Shown here: positions 7,311 through 14,980 of the stretch, piece after piece
Position numbering within the stretch: position 1 is the first letter of the stretch
How the letters are laid out: each line of letters begins with the position of its first letter
Source: Cohnella nanjingensis
GTDB taxonomy: Bacteria; Bacillota; Bacilli; Paenibacillales; Paenibacillaceae
Length of the DNA stretch: 37,557 bases
Assembly: GCF_014212125.1 (NCBI RefSeq)
Contig: NZ_JACJVP010000070.1
Span: 1 to 37,557, forward strand
Direction: 5' to 3'
Translations under genes and position numbers: made by a program
Notes under the pieces: generated by a model
What the model was told of the DNA's origin: nothing
The model's input: the letters and a program-made list of their open reading frames with translations, nothing else
The model's database searches: none

Positions 7311-8030
7311 TTGCAAAAATCACAGCGCAAAGCCGAAGATCGGGTTAAAAAACAAATCCAAGCGCAGCGGAAGCAGCGGCAAACGCGAATCTGGGTCTGG
7401 TCGACCGTCGTCGCCTTCGTCGCCCTCATCGTGTTGGTCGTCGTCTTCAAGCCCGAAGCCAAGCCGGCCAGCTTCGAATACGAAAAGCTGCCGACGCTGG
7501 GGCAGTCGAACGCGCCCGTCAAAATCGTGGAATTCGGCGACTACAAATGCATCACCTGCAAAATGTTCAGCCAAGAGATCGAGCCCCAGCTGCAAAAGGA
7601 CTTCATCGATACCGGCAAAGCTTCGCTGTCCTTCATGAACTTCATGATCATCGCGCCGGATTCCTACACCGCCGCGCTCGCCGGACAAGCCGTCTTCCAT
7701 CAGAGCAACGAGGAATACTGGAAGTTCTACGACGCGGTCTACAAAAACCAAGGCGATGAGGGGGTCCCCTGGGCGACTTCCGACTATTTCGTGAAGCTGG
7801 CCAAGGATCTCGGTCTCAAGCTCGATTACGACAAGCTGAAGCAGGACATCGACAACGAGACCTACAAGGACGAGGTCAACGCGCAGGACAAGCTCGCCCG
7901 CAACAAGCTGAAGCTGGGCGGCACGCCGAGCATCTTCATCAACGGCAAGAAGCTCACCGACAACCAGGCGTTGCAATACGCGAACCTGAAAAAAGAAATC
8001 GAGAAGGCGCTCGAAGAAAACAAAGGCTGA
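7311..8030 (+). CDS. bdbD: Thiol-disulfide oxidoreductase BdbD (DsbA-like)
   Basis: 239 residues. It oxidises cysteine pairs of exported proteins on the outer face of the membrane and is reoxidised by BdbC, encoded 13 bp downstream. The start is the TTG at 7311, with GGGGGA 7 nt upstream. A basic N-terminus is followed by one membrane anchor (28-46) and a DsbA-fold thioredoxin domain whose active site is C80-I-T-C83 in FGDYKCITCKMF. The cis-proline loop is T205-P206. The 116 bp between the repeat array and the start include a TACAAT (7256-7261) that could be a -10 but has no good -35. Family secure. Confidence 0.92.
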   Translation: MQKSQRKAEDRVKKQIQAQRKQRQTRIWVWSTVVAFVALIVLVVVFKPEAKPASFEYEKLPTLGQSNAPVKIVEFGDYKCITCKMFSQEIEPQLQKDFIDTGKASLSFMNFMIIAPDSYTAALAGQAVFHQSNEEYWKFYDAVYKNQGDEGVPWATSDYFVKLAKDLGLKLDYDKLKQDIDNETYKDEVNAQDKLARNKLKLGGTPSIFINGKKLTDNQALQYANLKKEIEKALEENKG

Positions 8031-8043
8031 CGGAGGGACTCCC

Positions 8044-8505
8044 GTGCGTGCTCTCATTCGCTCCAACTATCTCTATCTCGCTTGGGTCGTCTCCCTCGTT
8101 GCCACCGGCGGCAGCTTGTTCCTGAGCGAAGTGATGGCTTATGCGCCCTGCAAGCTGTGCTGGCTGCAGCGGATCTTCATGTATCCGCTCGTGCTGCTGC
8201 TCGGCCGGGCGGCCATCAAGGACGACCGCGGCATCGTCGGCTACGCGCTGCCGCTGGCCGTCATCGGCGGCTTGTTCTCCCTGTACCACTACGGAGAGCA
8301 GCAGATCCCGGGCCTCGCCAAGCTTCTCCCTTGCACGGTCGGCGTGCCGTGCAACGAGGACTACCTGGACTGGTTCGGCTTCATCACGATTCCGTTCTTG
8401 GCGCTCGTCGCCTTCCTTCTGATTTCGCTTCTGCTCGTCTTCGGCCGCCGCTGGGACCGGCAGACGGAAGGCGCGGATGCGGAAGCCGATGAGATTGAAG
8501 GCTAA
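8044..8505 (+). CDS. bdbC: Disulfide bond formation protein BdbC (DsbB family)
   Basis: 153 residues, four membrane spans (about 10-28, 44-56, 64-82, 110-134). It passes electrons from BdbD to quinone. The first redox pair is C36-K-L-C39 and the second is C97 and C103 in the outer loop, both as expected for DsbB-type proteins. The GTG at 8044 follows GGAGGGA with 5 nt spacing. It is cotranscribed with bdbD and ends before a strong hairpin terminator. The adjacent secreted protease lacks an obvious disulfide, so the pair need not serve it. Confidence 0.93.
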   Translation: MRALIRSNYLYLAWVVSLVATGGSLFLSEVMAYAPCKLCWLQRIFMYPLVLLLGRAAIKDDRGIVGYALPLAVIGGLFSLYHYGEQQIPGLAKLLPCTVGVPCNEDYLDWFGFITIPFLALVAFLLISLLLVFGRRWDRQTEGADAEADEIEG

Positions 8506-8531
8506 TGCGCCGACTCGAATCGCTCGCCACC

Positions 8532-8575
8532 AAAAAGGAGCGCCCCGTCCATATCGGACTGGGGCGCTCCCTTTT
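8532..8575. terminator. Bidirectional rho-independent terminator between bdbC and the aminopeptidase
   Basis: GGAGCGCCCC (8537-8546) and GGGGCGCTCC (8561-8570) pair perfectly. AAAAA precedes and CTTTT follows, so it can end transcription from both converging genes. Confidence 0.88.
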
Positions 8576-8606
8576 GGTATGGGCCTAATCTTGCCCGGAC
8601 GGGCGT

Positions 8607-9839
8607 TCAGATCGCCCAATTGCCGGCCCGGAAAATCGGCACGACCGTCCCGTCGCGCCGGATTCCGTCGATGTCCATCTCGGCCGAGCCGATCATGAAG
8701 TCGACGTGCGTCACGCTGGCGTTGACGCCGTGAGCCGCCAACTGCTCGGGAGACATCGTCTTGCCGCCTTCGATATTAAAGGCGTAGCCGCTGCCGATGG
8801 CTAGATGGTTCGAGGCGTTCTCGTCGAACAGCGTATTGTAGAACAGGATGTTCGATTCCGATATCGGAGACCGGTGCGGCACCAGCGCCACTTCTCCGAG
8901 ATAGTGCGAGCCTTCGTCGGCTTCCACCAGCTTTTCCAAGATCGCCTGCCCTTGCTCGGCCTCGACCCGCTCGATCCGGCCGTTCGCGAACGTGATCTTG
9001 AAGCCGTCGATGAGATTGCCGCCGTAGCTGAGCGGCTTCGTACTCGATACGTAGCCGTTCACACCGTCCTTCAGCGGCACCGTGAACACTTCCTCGGTCG
9101 GCAGGTTTGCCATGAACGGCACGCCGTTCGGACGCTCGCTGGAGGCGCCGACCCACCGATGCTTCTCGTGCAGCTCGATCGCGAGATCGGTGCCCGGCGC
9201 CCGGTAGTGCAGCTTCTGGAAGTTGTTGGCGTTCAAGACATCTACCTTCGCATGCAGCGTGTCGTTGTGCCGGCGCCAAGCTTCGACCGGATCCTCCGCC
9301 CGCAGCCTCACCGCGTCGAAGATCGCCTGCCAGAGCCGGTCGACCGCCTCGTCGACGGACACGTCGGGGAATACTTTCGCCGCCCATGCCCGGGAAGGCG
9401 CGGCAACGACCGACCAGCTGACCTGATCGGACTGAACCGCTCTCCGGAAAAGCTCCAGTCCCGCGCCAGCGGCTTTCTGATAGTTGCCGATCCGCTCGGG
9501 ATCGATGCCTTTCAGAAGATCGGGATTCGACGAGACGAACGAGATGAAGCAGGCTTCCCGCTCGACGAGGGCGTTGCGCTTGGCCGTCTCCCATGCGGGG
9601 AAGACCCGGAAGACGTCGTCCGCCGCCCGTTCGTACCGCAGGCGCGTCACCGTATCGTCCAGCCAATCGACATGAACGTTGCTGGCTCCCGCTTCATAAG
9701 CTTCCGCGACCACGATTCGCGCGAGCGGCGCCGTTTCGATCTGGCTGGAGATGAATACCTCTTGCCCCGGCTGTACGTTCACCCCCACATGGACGATCAG
9801 TTTGGCGTAACGCTGCAATTGCTTTTCGAATTCGCTCAT
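8607..9839 (-). CDS. ampS: M29 family metalloaminopeptidase (AmpS/AmpT-like)
   Basis: 410 residues, the usual family length. It removes N-terminal amino acids from peptides using two metal ions, in the cytoplasm. All five expected metal ligands are visible at the usual spacing: E250 (NLPTEE), E316 (YLGEVA), H345 (NHLAIGSGY), H378 and D380 (THVDFMIG). It converges with bdbC on a shared terminator and appears to be a single-gene unit. The symbol follows common usage for Bacillales homologues. Confidence 0.93.
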   Translation of the reverse strand: MSEFEKQLQRYAKLIVHVGVNVQPGQEVFISSQIETAPLARIVVAEAYEAGASNVHVDWLDDTVTRLRYERAADDVFRVFPAWETAKRNALVEREACFISFVSSNPDLLKGIDPERIGNYQKAAGAGLELFRRAVQSDQVSWSVVAAPSRAWAAKVFPDVSVDEAVDRLWQAIFDAVRLRAEDPVEAWRRHNDTLHAKVDVLNANNFQKLHYRAPGTDLAIELHEKHRWVGASSERPNGVPFMANLPTEEVFTVPLKDGVNGYVSSTKPLSYGGNLIDGFKITFANGRIERVEAEQGQAILEKLVEADEGSHYLGEVALVPHRSPISESNILFYNTLFDENASNHLAIGSGYAFNIEGGKTMSPEQLAAHGVNASVTHVDFMIGSAEMDIDGIRRDGTVVPIFRAGNWAI

Positions 9840-9878
9840 CTATCTGCACGCTCCACTCTCATTGAATATCCGCTTCTC

Positions 9879-9919
9879 ATTGTATCGTATCCGCGTCCGA
9901 ATTTCCTCATTCCGGACGC
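9879..9919 (-). promoter_or_regulatory. Candidate promoter with inverted repeat upstream of the aminopeptidase gene
   Basis: A minus-strand -10 TACAAT lies at 9879-9884, 39 bp before the start codon. GCGTCCG (9893-9899) and CGGACGC (9913-9919) form a perfect 7-bp inverted repeat, extended by imperfect AAT/ATT pairing, exactly where the -35 would lie. No good -35 is present, which suggests an activator or repressor site. Prediction only. Confidence 0.35.
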
Positions 9920-10003
9920 TAATGGTGCGTGACGGATTCAAACGGAGCCTTCGCGCGCGAAGGAACGTGCAAGAGGAGCCGCCGAATCGCATACGCGGAC
10001 GTG

Positions 10004-10043
10004 AAAAAGGAGCAGGCCATCCGGCTCGCCCGGCGGTTGCTCC
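10004..10043 (-). terminator. Terminator downstream of zagA
   Basis: On the minus strand GGAGCA (10043-10038) pairs with TGCTCC (10014-10009), with additional GC-rich pairing inside, and is followed by TTTTT. It lies about 165 bp beyond the zagA stop. Confidence 0.65.
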
Positions 10044-10207
10044 TTCTCCTTATTTGCCATCTTCAACTGCTCCTGCCCATGCATCTTTCTCCTTAGCGTG
10101 CCTCTGCGCATGCCTTTGCGCAGGCTTCCGTTTCGGTTTCCTCTTCCGCTTTTATTTGCGCTTGCGCTACCGCCTCTACTTCTATTCCTTCTCCTCTTGC
10201 CAACGCA
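10044..10207 (-). other. Purine-rich untranslated stretch after zagA
   Basis: On the minus strand this stretch is strongly purine-rich, with direct repeats of a CGCAAAGGCATG/CGCAGAGGCACG type near 10095-10130. Short Glu/Ala-rich and Lys/Arg-rich frames cross it, but neither has a credible start codon and ribosome binding site. The adjoining 9920-10003 holds nothing recognisable. Probably a long 3' untranslated region ending at the hairpin at 10004-10043. Confidence 0.4.
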
Positions 10208-11419
10208 TCATCCCGTGACTTCGCTCGCCCATTCGTCCGCGCCCGCCGGGAACGGGTCGGCCAGCGTACGCCAATCGGCGGTCAGCTCTTCTTCGCTCAG
10301 CAGGCATGCGTCCAGCTCGGCTTCCAGCTTCGGCCGGTCCATCTCGATGCCGATCAGAACGACCTTGTTGACGCGATCCCCGTAGTCCGGGTGCCAAGCT
10401 TCCCGCAGCTCCGGCTCATCGCGCAGCAGCGATTCCCGCTCCCAGGACGGCAGCGCGGCCGCCCAGAGACCCGCCGGCCCCACTTGGATCGACGGACCGG
10501 CCTGGCTGAAGCTCTGGGCCATCTTCTCGCGCGTCGCGAGCCACAGGATGCCCTTCGCGCGGACGACTTCCGCCGGCCATTGCGACATCCAGTCCATGAG
10601 CCGCTCCGGATGGAACGGCCGTACCCGCTGGTAGACAAAAGACGAGATGCCGTACTCCTCGGTCTCCGGCGTATGCGCGGGCTTTTCCATCTCGCGCTTC
10701 CATCCCGCGGATGCGCTCGCTTCGTCGAAGTCGAACAGCCCCGTGTTCAGGATGGCGGACGGCTCGACCGCGCCGCGCGTAGTCCTTATGAGGCGTGCCC
10801 GCGGTTGCAGCGCGCGCAGAACGCCTTCCAGCTCGTCCAGCTCCTCCTCGCCTAGGAGGTCGCACTTATTCAAAAGCAGTACGTCGCAGAACTCGATCTG
10901 ATCGATCAAGAGATCGACGACATGGCGCGTATCCTCCTCCCCGACCGCTTGGCTGCGCTCGAGGAGCGTGTCGCCGGACGAGAAATCGTGCCAGAAGCGA
11001 TAGGCGTCCACGACGGTCACCATCGTGTCCAAGCGGCAAAAGCGGGTCAGGTCGATATCGAGCGTCTCGTCGATATAGCTGAACGTCTGGGCGACGGGAA
11101 CAGGCTCCCCTACGCCGGTCGATTCGATCAGGATGTAGTCGAATCGGTCTTCTTTGGCGAGCCGCTCCACCTCCCGCAGCAGATCCTCCCGAAGCGTGCA
11201 GCAGATGCAGCCGTTCGACATCTCGACCAGCTTCTCGTTCGTGCGCGACAGCCCCCCTCCGTCCCTGACCAGCGCCGCGTCGATGTTCACCTCGCTCAGA
11301 TCGTTCACGATCACCGCGACCTTCAACCCGTTCCGGTTGTTCAAGACATAGTTGAGGACCGTCGTTTTTCCCGCGCCGAGATACCCGCTCAGCACCGTTA
11401 CCGGCAGTTTCTTCGTCAT
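10208..11419 (-). CDS. zagA: Zinc-responsive CobW/COG0523 GTPase (ZagA/YciC type)
   Basis: 403 residues. A G3E-family P-loop GTPase thought to deliver zinc to client proteins during zinc limitation, as B. subtilis ZagA (YciC) does for FolE. The sequence shows Walker A GYLGAGKTT (12-20), the CxCC metal motif C71-I-C73-C74, the SxGVGEP stretch around 100-106, a NKCD guanine-recognition motif in the middle, and the CobW C-terminal domain. AGAAGGAG precedes the ATG. It follows znuA by 84 bp on the same strand, so it is likely part of the Zur-controlled unit. The choice of zagA over other COG0523 members rests on the zinc neighbourhood. Confidence 0.88.
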   Translation of the reverse strand: MTKKLPVTVLSGYLGAGKTTVLNYVLNNRNGLKVAVIVNDLSEVNIDAALVRDGGGLSRTNEKLVEMSNGCICCTLREDLLREVERLAKEDRFDYILIESTGVGEPVPVAQTFSYIDETLDIDLTRFCRLDTMVTVVDAYRFWHDFSSGDTLLERSQAVGEEDTRHVVDLLIDQIEFCDVLLLNKCDLLGEEELDELEGVLRALQPRARLIRTTRGAVEPSAILNTGLFDFDEASASAGWKREMEKPAHTPETEEYGISSFVYQRVRPFHPERLMDWMSQWPAEVVRAKGILWLATREKMAQSFSQAGPSIQVGPAGLWAAALPSWERESLLRDEPELREAWHPDYGDRVNKVVLIGIEMDRPKLEAELDACLLSEEELTADWRTLADPFPAGADEWASEVTG

Positions 11420-11503
11420 GGCTTCGACTCACTCCTTCTATTGTTGTATGCGCGCGGAGGAAAACGACGGGCGCCGCCTGTCCTGTCGCCTTCCTATCCG
11501 CCT

Positions 11504-12520
11504 CTATTCGTTTAGCGCTTGGCGCAGCGCGGCCAGATTGCTCTCCATCACGGCGATATAGTCGAGCCCCTGCTTCCTCTCGTCGTCCGTCAGACCTTCC
11601 AGCGGGTTCAGGACGGCCGTCTTGGCGCCGGTCTCGTCCGCGATCGTCTGCGCGATCTTCGGATCGACCAGCGTCTCGAAGAAAATCGTCCGGATCTGCT
11701 GCGCCCGGACGGTCTTCACGACTTCGGCCATGCGATCCGGCGCGGGCTCCTGTTCGGGCGACAATCCGGCGATTGGCACTTGGGTCAAGCCGTATTGCTT
11801 CGCCAGATAGCCGAACGCTGCGTGCTGCGTCACGAAGTCTTTGCGCTTCGCGTCTTTAAGCCCCTCTCGATAGTCACGGTCCAGCGCCTTCAGCTTCGCG
11901 ATGTAGGCGTCGGCGTTCGCCTGGTAATCCGCCTTGTGATCGGGATCGGCCTCGGCGAAGGCGGCGGCGATATTCGTCACCTCCCGCTGCGCCAACACGG
12001 GATCGAGCCAGACGTGCGGATCCTGCGCATGACCGTCCGCCGAAGCGTCGTGCGCATGGCCTCCCTCCTCCTCTTCATCCGCTAAGCCCTCTTGGAGAGC
12101 GATGCCGTCGCTAGCCTTCACCGCGACGCGCTTGCCGTTCGCGGCGCTCTCCAGCGCCTGCTCCGCCCAGCCTTCGACAAGGCCGTTGTAGACGAAGACG
12201 TCCGCTTCCGACAATCGGACCATATCCTTGGCGCTCGGCTCCCAGTCATGCGGTTCGGTGCCGGCGGGGATGAGCAGGGTGACGTCGGCACGGTCCCCCG
12301 CCACCTGCTTGCTGAATTCGTACATCGGATAGAACGAAGCTACCGCCTGTAGCTTCTTCCCGCCGGCGGCCGTCGGAGCGGACGCGCCTTCGGAGGCGCC
12401 GGAAACCGGGCTTGCCGGATTGCCCGTTTGCGCGGTCCCGCCGGATGTGCCGCCGCAGCCGGACAGCAGCAGCGCGAGGGCGGCTACAGCCGCCGTCAGA
12501 GTCAAATGTTTGGTTCGCAT
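11504..12520 (-). CDS. znuA: Zinc ABC transporter substrate-binding lipoprotein ZnuA/AdcA
   Basis: 338 residues. A lipoprotein signal peptide with lipobox LLSGC puts the modified cysteine at C22. The rest is a cluster A-I metal-binding fold: H91 (TEPHDWEP), H169 (DPHVWLDP), H233 (TQHAAFGY) and E282 (FFETLVDP) are the likely ligands. The flexible His/acid-rich loop at 149-169 (EEEEGGHAHD with further H at 164) is typical of zinc-specific rather than manganese-specific members. It is the third gene of znuC-znuB-znuA, 3 bp after znuB. Confidence 0.94.
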   Translation of the reverse strand: MRTKHLTLTAAVAALALLLSGCGGTSGGTAQTGNPASPVSGASEGASAPTAAGGKKLQAVASFYPMYEFSKQVAGDRADVTLLIPAGTEPHDWEPSAKDMVRLSEADVFVYNGLVEGWAEQALESAANGKRVAVKASDGIALQEGLADEEEEGGHAHDASADGHAQDPHVWLDPVLAQREVTNIAAAFAEADPDHKADYQANADAYIAKLKALDRDYREGLKDAKRKDFVTQHAAFGYLAKQYGLTQVPIAGLSPEQEPAPDRMAEVVKTVRAQQIRTIFFETLVDPKIAQTIADETGAKTAVLNPLEGLTDDERKQGLDYIAVMESNLAALRQALNE

Positions 12521-12523
12521 TCG

Positions 12524-13426
12524 TTAAGATCCTCCTGATTCATGCGTAGATAGGGATGGGTTCGAATACCGCGCTTCGTTGAGGGGCGGTTGCTCCGACG
12601 CCTCGCGGACGGACGTTCTGCGCTTGCCCAGCATGGTCGCGAGCTTCCGCGCGGCGATGCCGACGACGAGGAAGACCAGCAGAATCAAGGCGATCGTGCC
12701 GCCCGGCGGCGTGCTGAGCGCGAAGGAAGCCGCCAGTCCGGACCAGACGCCGGTCAGGCCGAAAAGCATGGCCAGGACGAGCGCAGCGGTGAAACCGGAT
12801 GCGATTCGAATGGCGAGCGCGGCCGGCAGGATGATGAGCGCCGAGACGAGCAGCACGCCCACGATCGGCATCGCGGCGGCCACGACCATGCCGGTGACGA
12901 CGCTGAACGCCAGCGACAGCCACCGGACGGGAACGCCGCTCGTCTGCGCCGTCTCCTCGTCGAAGGTCATCTGGTACAGCGCCCGCCGGCAAACGAGGAA
13001 AAACACGGCCGCGAGGGCCGCGACGCCGAGCATGAGCGTTAGCTCCGTTCGGTTCACCGCCACCAAGGAGCCGAACAGGTAAGACGAGAAGCTCTTGTTG
13101 ACGTTCCCCGCTAAGCTCATGAGGATGACGGCGCTCGACAGGCCGCCGACCATGATGATCGCGACCGAGATCTCGCTGAACGTCCGGTACGCGCGTCTCA
13201 CGTATTCGACGGCGACCGCGCCCGCGATCGCCACGACGAAGCCGGCAACCGTCGGATTCACGTGCAGATAGGCGCCGCCGGCAATCCCCGCGAGAGAGAC
13301 GTGGGAGAGCATGTCGGCCATGAGCGCCTGCCTTCGCAGCATCAGGTAGACGCCCAGCGAGGAAGCCGCGAGCGCTAGGAGAGCGCCGGCGCAAAATGCC
13401 CGCTGCATGAAGTCGTAGTGCAGCAT
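12524..13426 (-). CDS. znuB: Zinc ABC transporter permease ZnuB/AdcB
   Basis: 300 residues of mostly hydrophobic sequence with about eight membrane helices, an ABC-3 family permease. The start is the ATG at 13426 (MLHYDFMQRAF), with GGAGGG 5 nt upstream. A longer open frame extends to 14107 but is only the shadow of znuC in another frame. The EAA-like coupling region lies in the LSGVPVRW-type cytoplasmic loop (TSGVPVRWL). The hydrophilic C-terminus after residue 270 is longer than needed for the fold. The gene overlaps the end of znuC by 52 bp, suggesting coupled translation. Confidence 0.93.
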   Translation of the reverse strand: MLHYDFMQRAFCAGALLALAASSLGVYLMLRRQALMADMLSHVSLAGIAGGAYLHVNPTVAGFVVAIAGAVAVEYVRRAYRTFSEISVAIIMVGGLSSAVILMSLAGNVNKSFSSYLFGSLVAVNRTELTLMLGVAALAAVFFLVCRRALYQMTFDEETAQTSGVPVRWLSLAFSVVTGMVVAAAMPIVGVLLVSALIILPAALAIRIASGFTAALVLAMLFGLTGVWSGLAASFALSTPPGGTIALILLVFLVVGIAARKLATMLGKRRTSVREASEQPPLNEARYSNPSLSTHESGGS

Positions 13427-14085
13427 CGCATCCCTCCGTTCTCCAGCCGCTCCAGCACCACGACGCGGTCCGCGTACGGATAGGCTTCGTTCAATTCGTG
13501 CGTGACCATCACGATCGCCCGCCCGCGCGTCTTCGTCTCCTCCCGCATGAGCGCGTAGAAGCCGGCCCGGCTCTCCGGGTCCATGCCGGCCGTCGGCTCG
13601 TCGAGCGCGAGCAGATCCGGCTCCATCGCGAGGGCGCGGGCGATGCAGATGCGCTGCTTCTGCCCGCCCGACAGTACTCCGATCCGGCGGCCCCGCTGTT
13701 CCCACATGCCGACCTGGCGAAGCGCTAGTTCGGTCGCGGCCCGATCCTCCTCCCGCAGCCTGCGGAACCAGGCGCCGCCCGCGTGACGGCCGGAGCGCAC
13801 GAATTCGAGCACCGTGCTCGGAAAGGCGCTGTTGAACGCCGCCAGCTGCTGGGGCACGTAGCCGACGACGAGCCGCTTGCCCGCCTTGCCGCGCGAGGCG
13901 ATCCGAACGTCTCCCTCCCAGGGTTTCAGCAGACCAAGCATCAGCTTCAGCAGCGTCGTCTTCGCGGCGCCGTTCGGGCCGGCGACCGCGACGAGTTCGC
14001 CTGGCAGAACGTCGAGGCTTACCCGTTCCAAGGTTGGGAAGCTGCCATACCCGAATCGGACGTTGTCCAAGCTCATCAATGACAT
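13375..14085 (-). CDS. znuC: Zinc ABC transporter ATPase ZnuC/AdcC
   Basis: 236 residues from the ATG at 14085, which has AAAGGAGG 7 nt upstream. It powers zinc import through ZnuB. Motifs: Walker A GPNGAAKTT (36-44), in which the usual second glycine (GAGKT) is alanine; signature LSGGQ (138-142); Walker B with D162-E163; H-loop H196. The last 16 residues are read from the overlap with znuB and look unconserved. It is the first gene after two Zur-like operators and should set expression of the whole block. Confidence 0.94.
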   Translation of the reverse strand: MSLMSLDNVRFGYGSFPTLERVSLDVLPGELVAVAGPNGAAKTTLLKLMLGLLKPWEGDVRIASRGKAGKRLVVGYVPQQLAAFNSAFPSTVLEFVRSGRHAGGAWFRRLREEDRAATELALRQVGMWEQRGRRIGVLSGGQKQRICIARALAMEPDLLALDEPTAGMDPESRAGFYALMREETKTRGRAIVMVTHELNEAYPYADRVVVLERLENGGMRCCTTTSCSGHFAPALS

Positions 14086-14105
14086 CTTTGAGCCTCCTTT
14101 CAACC

Positions 14106-14126
14106 AATCGTAATAATTACTATAAT
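14106..14126 (-). promoter_or_regulatory. Zur-box-like operator 1 upstream of znuC
   Basis: AATCGTAATAATTACTATAAT matches the Bacillus Zur box core (TCGTAAT-N-ATTACGA) except for the last two positions of the right half. It begins 21 bp before the znuC ATG and overlaps a minus-strand TATAGT that could be a -10. Binding by Zur is inferred from sequence and context. Confidence 0.7.
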
Positions 14127-14206
14127 GGATCATAGAAATGGAAAGCGCCCAATAGCGCTTCGCTTGCCGCAAAGATCCGCCGTCCGTTTTTCGAAAAGGT
14201 TTTGCA

Positions 14207-14230
14207 TTAATCGTAATCTTTACACTTTAA
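14207..14230 (-). promoter_or_regulatory. Zur-box-like operator 2 upstream of znuC
   Basis: TTAATCGTAATCTTTACACTTTAA keeps the full left half-site and an imperfect right half of the Zur dyad. It lies 81 bp from operator 1. A minus-strand TTGTTA just upstream could be a -35, so the box may cover a second promoter. The stretch between the two boxes shows no other feature. Confidence 0.65.
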
Positions 14231-14272
14231 CAATATAGCAACGAACATTCCGTCCGTCAAGCCGCCAGCCTC

Positions 14273-14316
14273 AAAAAAAACGCCGCCCGGCATCCTTGCG
14301 GATTCCCGGAGCGGCG
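14273..14316 (-). terminator. Rho-independent terminator of zur
   Basis: On the minus strand CGCCGC-T-CCGG and CCGG-GCGGCG pair and are followed by eight T residues. It begins about 10 bp after the zur stop, separating zur from znuC. Confidence 0.88.
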
Positions 14317-14326
14317 CCGAGGTCTT

Positions 14327-14815
14327 TTAAATTTCCTTGGCGGACGGATCTTGCTGGCATTGCTCGCATACGCCGTAAATCTCGAAACGATGATTCAAGA
14401 TCCGATAGCGTCCCGGCAGATCGAGCGATTCCTTCATCGGGCAATAGTCGAACGTGAGCGTCTTCTCGCAGTTCGTGCAGATGAGATGATGATGGTGATG
14501 CTTGATGCAGTTCGCCTTGAACTTCAAGCCGCCGTCCATAAAATAAAATTGCTCAAGCACGCCCATGTCGCTCAGCATCCGCAAGTTGCGGTAGACGGTG
14601 TTAAAGCTGACGCTCGGATATTTGACGGATAGTTGATCGTAGACGTCCTTCGGCGACAGATAGCCGTCCGTAGCGGCGAAGATCCGGGCCAGCGTCCGCC
14701 GCTGGTCCGTGATGCGCCATCCGGCCTGGTTCATCGCGTTCAACATATCCTGAATCGTCTCGGACGGGCTCTGCGCGTGCGCGGCATGATCATGGCCGCT
14801 TCCTTGCTCGCTCAT
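14327..14815 (-). CDS. zur: Zinc uptake regulator Zur (Fur family)
   Basis: 162 residues from the ATG at 14815; GGAGGTGAT ends 4 nt upstream, and the upstream in-frame GTG lies inside that site. The N-terminal winged helix (about 20-95) contains the DNA-recognition helix in SVSFNTVYRNLRML. The dimerisation domain has a structural zinc site of C113-x-x-C116 and C150-x-x-C153, plus an unusual run of five histidines (106-110). The extra N-terminus is also His-bearing (GHDHAAH). Identification as Zur rather than Fur or PerR rests on the adjacent zinc genes and on its B. subtilis-like position downstream of yqfO. Confidence 0.87.
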   Translation of the reverse strand: MSEQGSGHDHAAHAQSPSETIQDMLNAMNQAGWRITDQRRTLARIFAATDGYLSPKDVYDQLSVKYPSVSFNTVYRNLRMLSDMGVLEQFYFMDGGLKFKANCIKHHHHHLICTNCEKTLTFDYCPMKESLDLPGRYRILNHRFEIYGVCEQCQQDPSAKEI

Positions 14816-14838
14816 GTCGATCACCTCCTGTCCAGTCT

Positions 14839-14868
14839 ATATTAGCAAGCCGGGCGGGCTAAGTACAA
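14839..14868 (-). promoter_or_regulatory. Sigma-A promoter of zur
   Basis: On the minus strand TTGTAC (14868-14863), an 18-bp spacer, then TAATAT (14844-14839), 23 bp before the start codon. No Zur box is seen here, so autoregulation is not indicated. Confidence 0.6.
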
Positions 14869-14933
14869 TCCTGCTTGATCGAAGTCGGTTCCGATCGGCA
14901 TGGAGGTCCGCCGGTGCTGTCGGAATCGTTCAA

Positions 14934-14976
14934 AAATGCCCAAAACCCGCCAAGCTGCGCTTCGCGGGTTTTGGGC
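14934..14976 (-). terminator. Terminator of rnpB
   Basis: GCCCAAAACCCGC (14938-14950) and GCGGGTTTTGGGC (14964-14976) form a perfect 13-bp stem, followed on the minus strand by ATTTTTG. It starts 4 nt after the 3' end of the RNase P RNA. Confidence 0.88.
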
Positions 14977-14980
14977 AAGT

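Noticed and set aside
6875..7348. Open frame across the palindromic array giving a 17-residue repeated peptide
   Set aside because: 51 bp is a multiple of three, so frames stay open by periodicity alone, on both strands. No ribosome binding site precedes it, and the 52-bp units shift the frame.
8477..8698. Small plus-strand gene after bdbC
   Set aside because: It runs through the bidirectional terminator and into the aminopeptidase gene antisense.
10044..10207. Small Lys/Arg-rich or Glu/Ala-rich protein, possibly a zinc-independent ribosomal protein paralogue in the zinc cluster
   Set aside because: The basic frame begins right after a stop with no start codon, the acidic frame has only a doubtful TTG, and neither matches a ribosomal protein I know.
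13427..14107. N-terminal extension of znuB (527-residue frame)
   Set aside because: The extra sequence is an Arg-rich shadow of znuC; the ATG at 13426 has its own GGAGGG.
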